Source: Pelecanus crispus (lineage: Eukaryota; Chordata; Aves; Pelecaniformes; Pelecanidae). Taken from it: 64,000 nucleotides of DNA. The first letter of the stretch is position 1, and every line of letters starts with the position of its first letter. Made by a program: the position numbers and the translations under genes. Below the pieces are notes generated by a model that had not been told where the DNA came from, did no database searches, and saw only the letters and a program-made list of their open reading frames with translations. Below are positions 45,301 through 64,000 of the stretch, one piece after another. The stretch is taken from assembly GCF_030463565.1 (NCBI RefSeq), contig NC_134653.1, positions 32,983,150-33,047,149 of the forward strand. Direction: 5' to 3'.

Positions 45301-47576
45301 AAACTGATGTTTGCAAGGACCACTAAAAGCTTGTCTGGATTGGTTTTTGGAGGCTTTTGGGTCACAACTATTTCTCAGTCTCTGGCTTTTTCTGCTTACC
45401 TATACCTGTCCTGTGAAAAAGTTAGTCTTCAAACCCTCACACCAGAACACGGGTAGGTGTGACGCTACTGGTCTATAGGGACTCGGTGTACAGGGAATCA
45501 ACTTGATTTAAAAAAATATGTATGTATCACATACTTTATTGTCCCTGATAAAAATATACTTCCACCAAAGTTTTGACTGGATTGCCTGAACGCTCCGTGG
45601 GCCATTTTGTGACTATTAGAGAAGCTGGCAGAGTAGAGGTGGTTAACTGGCAGGGGATCAGCTGATATGTGGCAAGTACAGGGTTATGCAGTTGACATGT
45701 TTAAGAAACTTTTTAACACACATATGAACTTCAGAAGCATCTACACAGAACATCAGCTTGTACAGTGATACTAGGTATTGCCACCGAGCCCAGTTCAGCA
45801 TCTACTTCACCACGCGGCATTTTGTAAATACCGGAGATAAAGAATTCCTGTTGACTGGCAACCCAGCGGTCTCTGTGCAGTCAGTGGGGAGATGTGACTT
45901 AGGGCAGTTCTTCCCAGAGGTGACATGCCCTCGGAAAACCTTCTGGCAGGTGGGGCTCAGGAACAGCTAATTGCATTCTAGCAGAGGGCCCAGACACAGT
46001 ATGGGACCAGCACAACAGACCACCCACTTGCCTCCAAGTTAGACCTGTTAGAAGGCCAAAGGCACAGGTTTGGTACACCTACTTATATCTGTTCTCTAGA
46101 CCTTCTTACTTCATACTCTGGAGACTTTACATTAGAGATCTTCTACCATCCTTTTCAGAGACACTGCCCTGAGACTTCTTCCAGAAAACGTTACTGGAAT
46201 CATCCTGGATTTTTCACATGCTAAGCAAAAGTCCCCTAGCTGACTCTTTTTAAAACATAAAGCTTGAATTTATTTAAATTAAAGCAAACTCATGAAGTTT
46301 GACATCTCTCTTCCAGAAATTCCATCTCCTCCTTATTCTGAATCTGCGTGTGCAAGCAGGAATGGCATGAGGCAGCAGTGATGATTTAGCACAGTCACTT
46401 ACTAGAAGAACCATTTCTTTACATCAGTTGTCTGGATGGTTTAAAGAGTAGATCTGCCACTTCCACTGCAGTAAGCGGAACAGCTCGTGCTGTCCTGCCA
46501 CTTGAGGGTAACAGGATATGGGAAATGATCTCTACCTTGGGCTTTCGTGGGAGTGGGGTCAGGGAACACTATGACCGCCCCAGATCAAGCCAAGGGACAA
46601 CACCTTACCATCAGAGGATGGAGCAGGAATCTGGGAGAGTGCTCTTCCCTACTGTTCAGCTCTAACACTGCCCTGAAATCACTTGGTTCTCCATCTCTCT
46701 CCTATGACTTGCCTATCTGATGAGTGCGCCAGGAACACTAGACTGCTAAATCATTCACAGCTCTGGAGAGAAAAGGGTATTATCGTCAGTGACCTTTCCT
46801 GGCCTAGCAGGAAGCAGCACTATCTCATCAGGAGAGGGGATGGAGCAGGAGTCCTAATCGGGGAGACACAAGGGGAAGGAAATGCAGTGACCAGGGAAGG
46901 GGTGGAGAAAGGGAAGGAGGAAGGAAACTTCCAGGAGGGAAGGGGAAAAAAAAAAAAAACCAAACCCCAAACAAACCACCACCAACACACCCAAACCCTC
47001 AGCGACGCTAAGGCAGCATCCACGCAGAGCCCGTGAGCCTGCCCTGCCCGTCCCCACACGCGTGGCCCGCCCGCTCCGCGGCACCCCGGCCTCCCTCTTT
47101 GTTTTCCCCGGCGGCTGCGGGGCGGCGGCGGGGGGAGAAGGACGGGACGGCGGCGGAGGGGCCGGGGCCCGGCTCCCCCCTGCCCCGCCGCGTCCCCCCG
47201 GCTCCCCCCTGCCCCGCCGCGTCCCCCCGGCTCCCCCCTGCCCCGCCGCGTCCCCCCGGCTCCCCGCCCGCACCTTCTGGTGCTTCCGCTCCTTCTCGAT
47301 GCGGTCCATCCTCTCCAGGCGCAGGCGGTCGAGCTCCAGGCGCAGCTCCTCCATCTCGGGGTTGATGTGGTTGCGGCTCACCAGCACCTCCAGGATCTCC
47401 AGCACCCGCACCACCTTGGGCATGAGGCGGGCGATGGCCTCGCAGCCGTGCTGGTCGATCACCCGCTCAAACTCCTGCCCCACGGCCGAGGCGATATCGT
47501 AGACATCCATGACCGTCAGCTCCGCCGCGTTCTTCTCCAGGGCGGGCGGCGCCCCGCCGCCGCCGCCGCCGTCCAT
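24364..47576 (-). CDS. RILPL1: RILPL1, Rab-interacting lysosomal protein-like 1
   Basis: Coding exons on the minus strand are 47576-47274, 43654-43504, 37398-37280, 35941-35723, 32029-31857, 31334-31242 and 24508-24364. They join in frame to 400 aa (human 403). The product is a coiled-coil dimeric effector of LRRK2-phosphorylated Rab8/Rab10, acting at centrosome, cilium base and lysosomes. Seen: a Gly-rich start (3-8); RH1 about 12-101 (LEKNAAELTVMDVYDIAS); a long coiled coil about 102-260 (ELVEDVWRGEAQDLL, LMKINHDLRHR); and RH2 about 280-321 with DLKDPNRPRF, where Arg289 and Arg291 are the likely phospho-Rab contacts. A Pro/Ser-rich linker follows, then the conserved tail IKRLFSFFSRDKKR...EQGQEALQHL, identical to human over the last ten residues. 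All introns are GT-AG except intron 2, which uses a GC donor (43503-43502). The start matches the human position. Confidence 0.95.
24509..31241 (-). other. RILPL1: RILPL1 intron 6
   Basis: A 6.7-kb intron between the sixth and last coding exons, bounded by GTAAGT and an AG acceptor. No transposon family is recognised by eye. A perfect 9-bp palindromic pair lies at 26402-26424. Open frames on the plus strand, such as 28682-29125 (147 codons), show no domain or homology I recognise and are probably chance. Confidence 0.7.
26402..26424. promoter_or_regulatory. Perfect palindrome of octamer-like half-sites
   Basis: TAATGCAAA at 26402-26410 and its exact reverse complement TTTGCATTA at 26416-26424 are separated by GAGAG. 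ATGCAAA is the core of the POU/octamer motif, so this could be a dimeric POU-factor site, for instance in an intronic enhancer. A regulatory role is inference. Confidence 0.35.
31335..31856 (-). other. RILPL1: RILPL1 intron 5
   Basis: A 522-base GT-AG intron (donor GTAGGT) between coding exons 5 and 6. No repeat or RNA gene is recognised. Confidence 0.8.
32731..32762. repeat. Perfect 16-bp tandem duplication
   Basis: GATGTAAACATATTAA occurs twice in immediate succession (32731-32746, 32747-32762). The unit contains GTAAACA, a forkhead-type core. It is probably a replication-slippage duplication. Confidence 0.9.
33985..34275. promoter_or_regulatory. Candidate conserved noncoding element in RILPL1 intron 4
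   Basis: High-complexity sequence holds CTAATTAGA (homeodomain palindrome core), a nearly palindromic GCCATTGCCATGG, and TTTTAATTATTAAT, with no repeat features. This motif style is common in vertebrate conserved enhancers. Conservation has not been measured. Confidence 0.25.
35942..37279 (-). other. RILPL1: RILPL1 intron 3
   Basis: A 1.3-kb intron with donor GTAAGT. A MIR-like fragment lies at about 36540-36680. The 197-codon plus-strand frame at 36514-37107 overlaps this repeat and is not a gene. Confidence 0.75.
36540..36680 (+). repeat. Ancient MIR-like SINE fragment
   Basis: The block order CCCAAAGTCACACTGGAGTC, then TAAGACTAACCCCAGATCTC, then CCACCCATCCTCTC follows the MIR core words CCCAAGGTCACACAG, GAACCCAGATCTC and CACC-ATCCTCTC. 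Strongly diverged; subfamily not assignable by eye. Confidence 0.5.
38340..38344 (+). repeat. Target-site duplication, left copy
   Basis: ATCTA directly before the TG of the solo LTR, repeated exactly at 38866-38870. A 5-bp duplication is typical of class III (ERVL-like) integrations. Confidence 0.85.
38345..38865 (+). mobile_element. Solo LTR of an avian endogenous retrovirus (TguLTR5-like, ERVL-type)
   Basis: A 521-bp element begins TGTCCTGGTTTCAGCTGGGA and ends GGTTAAACTACAACA, with TG...CA ends and a perfect 5-bp target-site duplication (ATCTA) on both sides. An ATTAAA poly(A) signal lies near 38733, followed by TTTATCTCAACCCAC. These words match the LTR family I know from neoavian genomes as TguLTR5; the name is from memory. 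No internal retroviral genes accompany it, so it is a fossil left by LTR-LTR recombination. It lies antisense within RILPL1 intron 2. Age: after the neoavian radiation began, not dated further. Confidence 0.85.
38866..38870 (+). repeat. Target-site duplication, right copy
   Basis: ATCTA directly after the terminal CA of the solo LTR, identical to the left copy at 38340-38344. Confidence 0.85.
39031..39160 (+). repeat. MIR-like SINE core fragment
   Basis: Successive blocks CAAATCCAGGGTCT, GCCTTTGGCAAAGTACTT, CCCCAGCTCCCTCCATTTAC and GTGGTGATAATTCGCTCACC follow the MIR core order: GAATCCCGGCTCT, CCTTGGGCAAGTTACTT, CCTCAGTTTCCTCATCTGTA and GGGGATAATAATACCTACC. Orientation is plus. The alignment was done by eye, but several consecutive blocks agree. 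Confidence 0.6.
40135..40205 (+). repeat. L2/MIR-type SINE 3' tail fragment
   Basis: GATGCTTTGAGATCTCTAGA followed by AGCAGGTGCTATTTAAAGAA and AAAGTA resembles the tail GTGCTTTGAGATCCT..GATGAAAGGTGCTATATAAAT..AAAGTATT found in old sauropsid and amniote SINEs. It may belong with the core fragment about 1 kb upstream or be a separate copy. Confidence 0.55.
41844..41900. repeat. Purine-rich low-complexity tract (GAA)n-(G)n-(A)n-(GA)n
   Basis: GAA repeats are followed by nine or so G, an A-rich stretch and about nine GA units. On the transcribed minus strand it is a pyrimidine tract in RILPL1 intron 2. A homopurine mirror-like run of this kind can form triplex DNA. Confidence 0.9.
42999..43034. 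repeat. Perfect 12-bp inverted repeat (hairpin) in RILPL1 intron 2
   Basis: TATTCTAGGAGA (42999-43010) and its exact reverse complement TCTCCTAGAATA (43023-43034) are separated by 12 bases. A third half-copy, TCTCCTA at 42994-43000, can pair with TAGGAGA at 43004-43010, so two alternative hairpins exist. It lies about 470 bases into the intron from the GC donor. Origin unknown. Confidence 0.8.
43655..47273 (-). other. RILPL1: RILPL1 intron 1
   Basis: A 3.6-kb intron, donor AAG|GTGCGG at 47273 and acceptor TTTAG before 43654. The donor end is inside the CpG island and directly follows a 29-bp G-rich minisatellite. The rest is AT-rich and I recognise no repeat family or RNA gene. Confidence 0.75.
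47171..47266. repeat. 29-bp C/G-rich minisatellite (three full units plus a partial)
   Basis: Three identical 29-bp units starting GGCTCCCCCCTGCCCCGCCG lie at 47171-47199, 47200-47228 and 47229-47257, followed by the first nine bases of a fourth. It sits within the first 110 bases of RILPL1 intron 1. The transcript strand is a series of G4-G6 runs, so RNA or DNA G-quadruplexes are possible. Confidence 0.9.
47553..47570 (-). repeat. RILPL1: GGC repeat encoding a Gly run at the RILPL1 N-terminus
   Basis: Five GGC codons and one GGG follow ATG-GAC, giving Gly3-Gly8. In human, expansion of a CGG/GGC repeat in the RILPL1 5'UTR underlies oculopharyngodistal myopathy type 4. Here the tract is coding and short. 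Confidence 0.85.
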
Positions 47577-48399
47577 GGCTCGCCCGGCCCCGCGGCACCC
47601 TCATAGGCGGCGGCGGGCCGCTCCCTCCGGCAGCCGAGCCCTCGGCAGCCGAGCCCTCCGAGCCCGGCGCCGCCTCACCGGGCCGCGGCCCCGCGCAACT
47701 CCCGCCAACTCCGGCCGGCTCGGCGGGGCGGCGGGTGTTTAAACTCGGCCGGGCGGCGTGAGGGGAGCGGCGGCGGGAGGGCGGGCGCGGCCGGCCCGCC
47801 GCCACCCCCCCCTCCGCCCTCGCCCCGCCGCTCGGGGCCAATGGCAGGCGCCGGGCGGGCCGGGGGAGGCCCCACGCGTGCCCGCGGCCCGGCCGGCTCC
47901 CGGGGCGATGCCCGCCGGGAGCAGCACGGCTGCCGCGGGGGCTTGGCGCCTCCTTCCCCTGGCAGCCGCCGCCGTGGCGGGCGCTCCGCGCTCGCTGCTC
48001 GGGCAGCGGGGTTACCCGCGGCACCGACCCTTTCTGGCCGAGGCTCCCTCCCCGGGGGCGATAACCAGGCGCTGGAGGGCTCAACGCTCACACCCACGCG
48101 TGTTGAGGATTGGCGATCCCACGCTGATGGAGCCCAGCAACCGAAGCGGGGCCGCAGCGGTGGCAGGGCCGCAGCGCTGTGCCCACGGCGCCCGAGAGCC
48201 AGCGCCGCACCCCTGTTCAAAGCTGGCTCCTGCGGTACCAGGGCAGAGGGGGGACAGGGGATCCCCTGCCCCAAAAGAAGACGAAGGCAAACAGACGGCC
48301 GCAGGCAAAGGCAGTGGGGCGAACCAGCCGTTCTGCAGGACGGCAAGGGCCTCGCAGGCAGCGGCGCGCACCCCGCTAGGGTTTTTAGGCCCTGGCTCT

Positions 48400-50040
48400 G
48401 CGAGAGCAGGGCCACTGAGTTTTTATGCCTGTACACACGTTCAGAGAGTCAGTGATTTCCTACATACAAGCAATTTGCTGGCACGGTTCCACTTACAGAG
48501 AAATTTAACCCAAAATGTATTTTTCTGGCTGAGTTTTTCAGTATTTTTGCCTTCAGGTGTGACTGTGCACCTTTAAATGTTCTTATCCTCACGACGTTTA
48601 GCAAGAGGTCCTCCAGATGAGGCTTTAGAGCTAAATTAAATGTGCCCTGAAATAATTTTAGGTCCCAGTCCTGCCACTTGCTGTGTGCGGTGTAGGAATA
48701 ATGCATTATATTTTGGGCAAGATGCTACAAATAACATCAAACACTGGAACTAGTCAGGAGAAATAAAACTGGAGTTGCGAAAGCCAAGCTTGGAATGACC
48801 GATACGTGCTACGTGTTGTGAATACAGCATTAATTCTCTATTTTTGGCAGATGCAAAACGGCAGTGCAAGCGAATGGGGGGAATGAATGACGTGAAATGC
48901 AACACTGTGACACTCAGGCAAACTTTTTCATGCAACACCGTCAACATCTCATTCTGTCAGAAGTTACAAAATTTCTATCTTCCTCATGCGCTGCCAGTAC
49001 GCACTCATCTTCACTGACCTGGGTGGCCAAGAAGGTAACAAAAGCCTCCAATCATCCGAGGTTGATATTCAATTGCCTAACTTATAATAATAATCAATGA
49101 TATCTTGTGAAAACATATCTACATACCGTTCATGAAATTTGTTGCCAAAATTGAACACCGCAGGATATTGCACAAAGCTCCAGAGAGAGCATGAGGATGA
49201 ATAATGGCACAGTCATCCTCTCCTGGCAAAGATTGCTTACAAAAGCATGAGAAGGGGTAGCAGTACAAGCAGAACATTTGGAGAATACTCTGGAGTACCT
49301 CAGGGGAACAGATGTGCTGTGAAATCATTGTTTTGTCCGAGTTAGAGATGAGAAAAGAGTTCATGCCACCAGGATTCAGGATTAAATGAGTTCCCACTGT
49401 TATGTGCAAACCCACGTAGAGGAAAAACGTAGTAATTTAGGGAACGTGCTAGTGGCGAGACTAAAGCTACTTTGAAATAGCTGAAAAACCAGCACAGCAG
49501 TGTATGCTATGGAAAGCAGTAGATTCAAGGTTGGCTTGATCCAGACTCACTGAAAACATGGAATTTTTCAGTGACTCGGCAGGAGAGGTCTCTTATCCCG
49601 TCACGTACGTGACCTGCAACTCCTCACGTTGACGCTTCTCCCGCTGAAAGCTTTCGCCTCCACACGTGTCCCCACCCCGAGCCTGCGCTAACACAGCCAG
49701 CTTTGCTAGCTCAAAACTGGCAGCTCGAGATAAGCAGAGTTTACTTACATAAATCAAGTATTTGGATTCCATTTGTCACGCAACTGAAGACAAACGCAAC
49801 GTCTGAGTGTTACCAGGAGTACCATAACTCGTGCTTACTTGGCAAACCCAAACGCATAAATATTTCACTAGAAAGCCAGACTGTGCTTTAGTCTTTAAAT
49901 CTTCTGCAGATAATTAAAACAGCTAGTCTTGAAAGCAGACTTCCTTAAGCTCAAGCATGACATCCAGTATTTCTGACTGGAGGTTTTAATCGAAAATTAG
50001 CATTTAAGCACGGCCGTGCAAGGAACGCCTTTTTATGCAC
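48400..50040. other. Intergenic region between divergent RILPL1 and TMED2
   Basis: Average-composition DNA with no gene, repeat family or RNA that I can support. Short open frames, up to 98 codons at 49119-49415, lack recognisable features. Confidence 0.5.
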
Positions 50041-50238
50041 AGCTAGCCTTGGGTGACGCCGAAGCCTGCCGTGTATCTCGACTGTGTTCTCGCGGGCGCG
50101 GTGAATAGCCCACGAGCTGGGCTTCCCCGTTACTTTCTTGATCGTCAGCTGCTCCCCAACTCTCTACCTTGCCGCAGCAAGTGTGGGTTTCCCGGGCTTC
50201 AGCAGCAGCTTCGGCCGCGCAGGACCGGGGCGACAGCC

Positions 50239-50282
50239 GCCCGAATCCCCTCAGGGCCGCCGGCCCGAATCCCCTCAGGGCG
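50239..50282. repeat. 24-bp tandem duplication in the TMED2 CpG island
   Basis: CCCGAATCCCCTCAGGGC occurs at 50240-50257 and again at 50264-50281, a period of 24 bp. It is probably a slippage duplication. Confidence 0.85.
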
Positions 50283-50323
50283 GCCAGGCCGCCTCCCGCG
50301 CTCCCGCCGTCGCCGCTCCCCCG

Positions 50324-50336
50324 GTTGCCGGGCAAC
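50324..50336. promoter_or_regulatory. RFX-type X-box
   Basis: GTTGCC-G-GGCAAC is a perfect inverted repeat of the two RFX half-sites with a one-base spacer, matching the X-box consensus GTNRCC(0-3)RGYAAC. RFX factors drive many ciliary genes. It lies about 370 bp before the TMED2 ATG and about 2.7 kb upstream of RILPL1. Which promoter it serves, if any, is unknown. Confidence 0.65.
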
Positions 50337-50690
50337 GCCTCCCCAAGCGGCTCGCCCAATGCCGTTCCGCGCGCCGCTCTTTCTGACTGGACAGCTCCCT
50401 CCGCCTCGTCCTGATTGGCTCCTCCCCGCCGCGGCTCCGTGCTCATTGGTTTCTCCCGCGCACGGGCCCCGCCTCCCGCGCCGCGCCGTCCCTGCCCGGG
50501 GGTTTAGGCAGCGCCTTTGCGAATGGTCCCTTAACGGCCGCCGTAGCGCAGCCCGTACGTGGCAGCGGGGCCGTGCCGGCCTATGAGCGGCGGCCCCGTG
50601 CCCCGGAAGGGGCGTGGCGCGAGCCGGTAGTGCCCCCTCCCCTTTTCCTGCCGCCGCGCCGCTCGGTGCCCCCTCCCGCTGGGCTCCGCC

Positions 50691-56096
<5,406 letters not shown>

Positions 56097-57465
56097 GAGT
56101 ACTTTTCTGGTCCCGGATTTCAGTTCACTGTCTACCAAACATCCTGGTCACAAAAAAGTCATTTAGTTTCTGAACCCTCTTTACTGAACTGTAAAACTTA
56201 TTGCTTATGTTCCTTCCTAGTTAAAAATGAATTGTTTTTATATATATCTTCTGTAGCAAAAGCTGTGCTGAAATCTTGTCACTTAATTGGCATAACTTTT
56301 TTTCACTTAAATCTGCCTAGTCTGTATGCTAAGCAAGGTCCAAGCAAGCTGCAAACACTGTAATTCAACTGTAGTAACAAGCAATGTTGATGTCTTTTCT
56401 AACTTTTTTCCCCCTGTTTTTCGTACTTGCAGTTCTGTCTAGGGAAACAGTACAAGGCCCTAACATGACTGTTTGCATTTTTGACATCTTTAACCCTGCA
56501 GTAGGTGTTAAAAAATCAAAATAATCCCTTCTTTGCTTACATAAACTGCCAAGGAGAAGTGATTGGAACTTTATTCTGATAATGAATAGAAGACAGCCGA
56601 CAACTTCTGATCTACTATTCATACCTAGTTGCTATTTAAAAGAAAGTCTTCAGTAATTATCCTAATTACATCAACCTATTCCCAAAGTTCTTTTAAATTA
56701 AATAGTTGATACGGAAATATATTTTCTCCTCTCATTACCAAATGTTCATCATATGGTTTTTATCTTTCACAGGTTTTACATTGAAGCCAATTGTGTGCGG
56801 TGTCTTGGCAAACAATATTAACCCTTTGGTTCTTGCAGGTCCAAAGCTCAGACTGTCGGCGCCATTGCAGAATGCGTTAGTGTTCAGGAAATCTGGATTC
56901 CTGATGCCAAAGGGTTAATGATTCTGGGGGTTTATTGCAATGCTATGCAGCCCTTGTATTTAAGTTAAGTGGCAGTCTCTGCCCTTATCTGATCATTAGC
57001 ATAATGCTAAATACTGGTGTGTTTTCTTTTTCAGGCACATGTAGATTTGTTTTTGTATAAAGTTACTTTCCTCGGTATCTGATTGGTTTAAAAATTAAAG
57101 AAGCGTCTGATGTGGGTGCTGAGCCAGGATTATGTTGTGACTGATGTATATTAGTTGTAATCATTTTTGGGAGTGGGGTGGGGTCTTTTCCAGGGGGGAG
57201 CCTCTACAAGTAACACACAACAGTTTTGTACAATTAATTTAAAATTTGTTACAGGTTTTCATGTTCCAGGTAAAGTTTTTTCAACCTTGGGCAAACAGTT
57301 GCAGCAGTTCTTCAGAAAGGTGGCTGTTACACCTTTTGGCAACTGTTGTGTGCCAATATTTTTGTGTAAAACACTTAAAATTGAATTCTAAGATGTACAT
57401 TTAAAAATTGCTTGTGAATCTAAATATGACCCAGGTTCGGTAAATAAACAAATTCTTTAAAAAAA
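56097..57465 (+). other. TMED2: TMED2 3' untranslated region
   Basis: AT-rich noncoding sequence follows the stop codon up to an AATAAA at 57443-57448, about 1.37 kb. Earlier weaker signals such as ATTAAA near 57094 could give shorter forms. A stretch at 57240-57390 is rich in short hydrophobic-coding frames but has no gene features. Confidence 0.65.
57443..57448 (+). terminator. TMED2: Polyadenylation signal of TMED2
   Basis: AATAAA is followed 10 bases later by a genomic A run (57459-57470) and then a GTGTCTTTGTATTTTTTTTT G/U-rich element. This is a strong 3'-end configuration. Confidence 0.7.
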
Positions 57466-57479
57466 AAAAAGTGTCTTTG

Positions 57480-57780
57480 TATTTTTTTTTTTCTTTGATG
57501 CTTTAAGGAAGTACAGTTTAACGCTCAAAGCTTTTTCATAAAGTATCTCTTAGGATATCAGGAATTCACCCAAATGCCATCCCGCTTCGTGGGCAGGTAG
57601 AAGAAATTTGCAGGTAATTCTAAACCTGCAGCTTTGCTACTCGGCTCTAGGTGGTTTGGGTGCCACGGTGCTTCTGTATGACCCGCAGAATTTCGTACTG
57701 TGATAGGCCGCTTGCCATAAAAATAAGATATTTTTGCTGTATGCAAAGGGTGATGTTTACTACCAAGTTTTCTCGGCAAA
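57480..57780. other. Short intergenic gap between TMED2 and DDX55
   Basis: About 300 bp of average composition separate the TMED2 3' end from the DDX55 CpG island. No feature is recognised. Confidence 0.6.
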
Positions 57781-57944
57781 ACCCCGCGGGGCCCGGACGG
57801 AGCAGGCGGGTGGCAGCGGCCGGCGGTGCCCGGGGCGGAACCAAAGTGCTGCGGCGCCCGTTTCCGCCCGGCCCTGCCGCGGCCGGACGGCGGGGCGCGG
57901 GGGGCGAGGCCGGGCGGCGGACAGGGCCGAGGCGCCCGTCCAAG

Positions 57945-63415
<5,471 letters not shown>

Positions 63416-64000
63416 GTACAACTTCAGATCTTACAAACCTTTACTCTACTTGTGGTCATGTTAGTATACTGCTAAGATATAAATTGAGAACACACAACTG
63501 CAGAAAACACGTTTAATCACTGCCTGGAAGTTAGTCTGAGTGAACACACAAAATAATGCATGGACGGGGGGGTTTGCAACACTGCAGTTTTTGTTGTAAC
63601 TGCTGTGAATTGAAATGACTTTGTCTTGTATGTGCGTGAGTCAAATGGGTGGTCGCCACTTATGTTTGTGTGAAGAGGCGCTCTGGTGTAAGGCTTGGTA
63701 TGAGAGTATCAGAGAAATAACGACAGCTGAGACGCTAGGGGGAATGAGAACAGAGATGAGAGTGGGGACAGAGCCCTTCAAGTGGGGACAGAGCCCTTCA
63801 AGGAATGGTACGCTGAAAGTTCACACAAAAGGTGCTTTTCCATGTATTTTAACTTCCAATGTCATAATTCTCCCTACAACTTGCTTAAACTCCATCCCCA
63901 AAACAGACGCCTCTTGTTTTAGTGTACAGTCCTAACAATTCAGTGGGACTGCCACGTCTTGCATTTTAGTGATTCCTGCTGGTTTAGTTCAAAAGTATAT
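63416..64000 (+). other. DDX55: DDX55 intron 10 (continues past window)
   Basis: Donor AAG|GTACAA at 63416. The intron contains a perfect 20-bp tandem duplication (63761-63800). No further exon is seen before the edge. Confidence 0.8.
63761..63800. repeat. Perfect 20-bp tandem duplication
   Basis: AGTGGGGACAGAGCCCTTCA occurs twice back to back (63761-63780, 63781-63800). It lies in DDX55 intron 10 and is probably a recent slippage duplication. Confidence 0.95.

Larger units (their letters stand above)
47030..48400. promoter_or_regulatory. RILPL1: CpG island and promoter region of RILPL1
   Basis: G+C and CpG density rises sharply after 47040 and fades around 48400. The island covers RILPL1 exon 1 (47274-47576), its 5'UTR and upstream DNA. 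A CCAAT box lies at 47838-47842. Long frames on both strands, such as 47758-48576, are compositional. The exact start of transcription is not visible. Confidence 0.8.

Noticed and set aside
47758-48576. 272-codon plus-strand frame upstream of RILPL1
   Set aside because: CpG-island composition, no recognisable domain, no splice context.
50414-50449. ER-stress response element (CCAAT-N9-CCACG) in the TMED2 promoter
   Set aside because: The inverted CCAAT boxes are present, but the CCACG half is not found at the required 9-base spacing in either case.

Overview
This is nuclear DNA of a vertebrate, almost certainly a bird and probably a neoavian. The genes have short exons separated by GT-AG introns, strong CpG islands and compact intergenic gaps. 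A solo ERV LTR in the window has the sequence signature of the avian TguLTR5-type family. Gene order and orientation, KMT5A> <RILPL2 SNRNP35> <RILPL1 TMED2> DDX55>, match the human 12q24.31 block as I know it. No bacterial, CRISPR or plasmid feature is present.

Layout. 1-900 is upstream intergenic DNA. 1453-9966 (+) is KMT5A (SETD8/PR-Set7) in 8 coding exons, with a 3'UTR to about 11480. 11480-13930 is intergenic between convergent 3' ends. 14200-18607 (-) is RILPL2 in 4 coding exons. A shared CpG island (about 18100-19370) separates it from the divergently transcribed SNRNP35, whose coding exon is 19510-20307 (+). 24364-47576 (-) is RILPL1 in 7 coding exons; one intron is GC-AG, and intron 2 holds the solo LTR (38345-38865). 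A CpG island and about 1.6 kb of unremarkable DNA lead to TMED2 at 50691-56096 (+), with 4 constitutive exons and a likely 21-nt alternative microexon. DDX55 starts at 57945 (+) and leaves the window after its tenth coding exon (63415).

Functions. KMT5A is the H4K20 mono-methyltransferase. RILPL1 and RILPL2 are paralogous RH1/RH2 adaptors that bind LRRK2-phosphorylated Rab GTPases. SNRNP35 is the U11/U12-35K protein of the minor spliceosome. TMED2 is a p24 cargo receptor of COPI/COPII vesicles. DDX55 is a DEAD-box RNA helicase of large-subunit ribosome biogenesis. They are housekeeping neighbours rather than a pathway. The only obvious evolutionary tie is the RILPL1/RILPL2 pair, which share intron positions.

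I reconstructed all exon structures by hand from splice signals, reading frame and remembered protein sequences. Each complete gene closes in frame: KMT5A 341 aa, RILPL2 205 aa, SNRNP35 265 aa, RILPL1 400 aa, TMED2 201 aa. I saw no sign of a new system. The points most worth a second look are the TMED2 microexon, the GC-AG intron and glycine-coding GGC tract of RILPL1, the NF-Y/CHR-like KMT5A promoter, the RFX X-box upstream of TMED2, and a few intronic palindromes.
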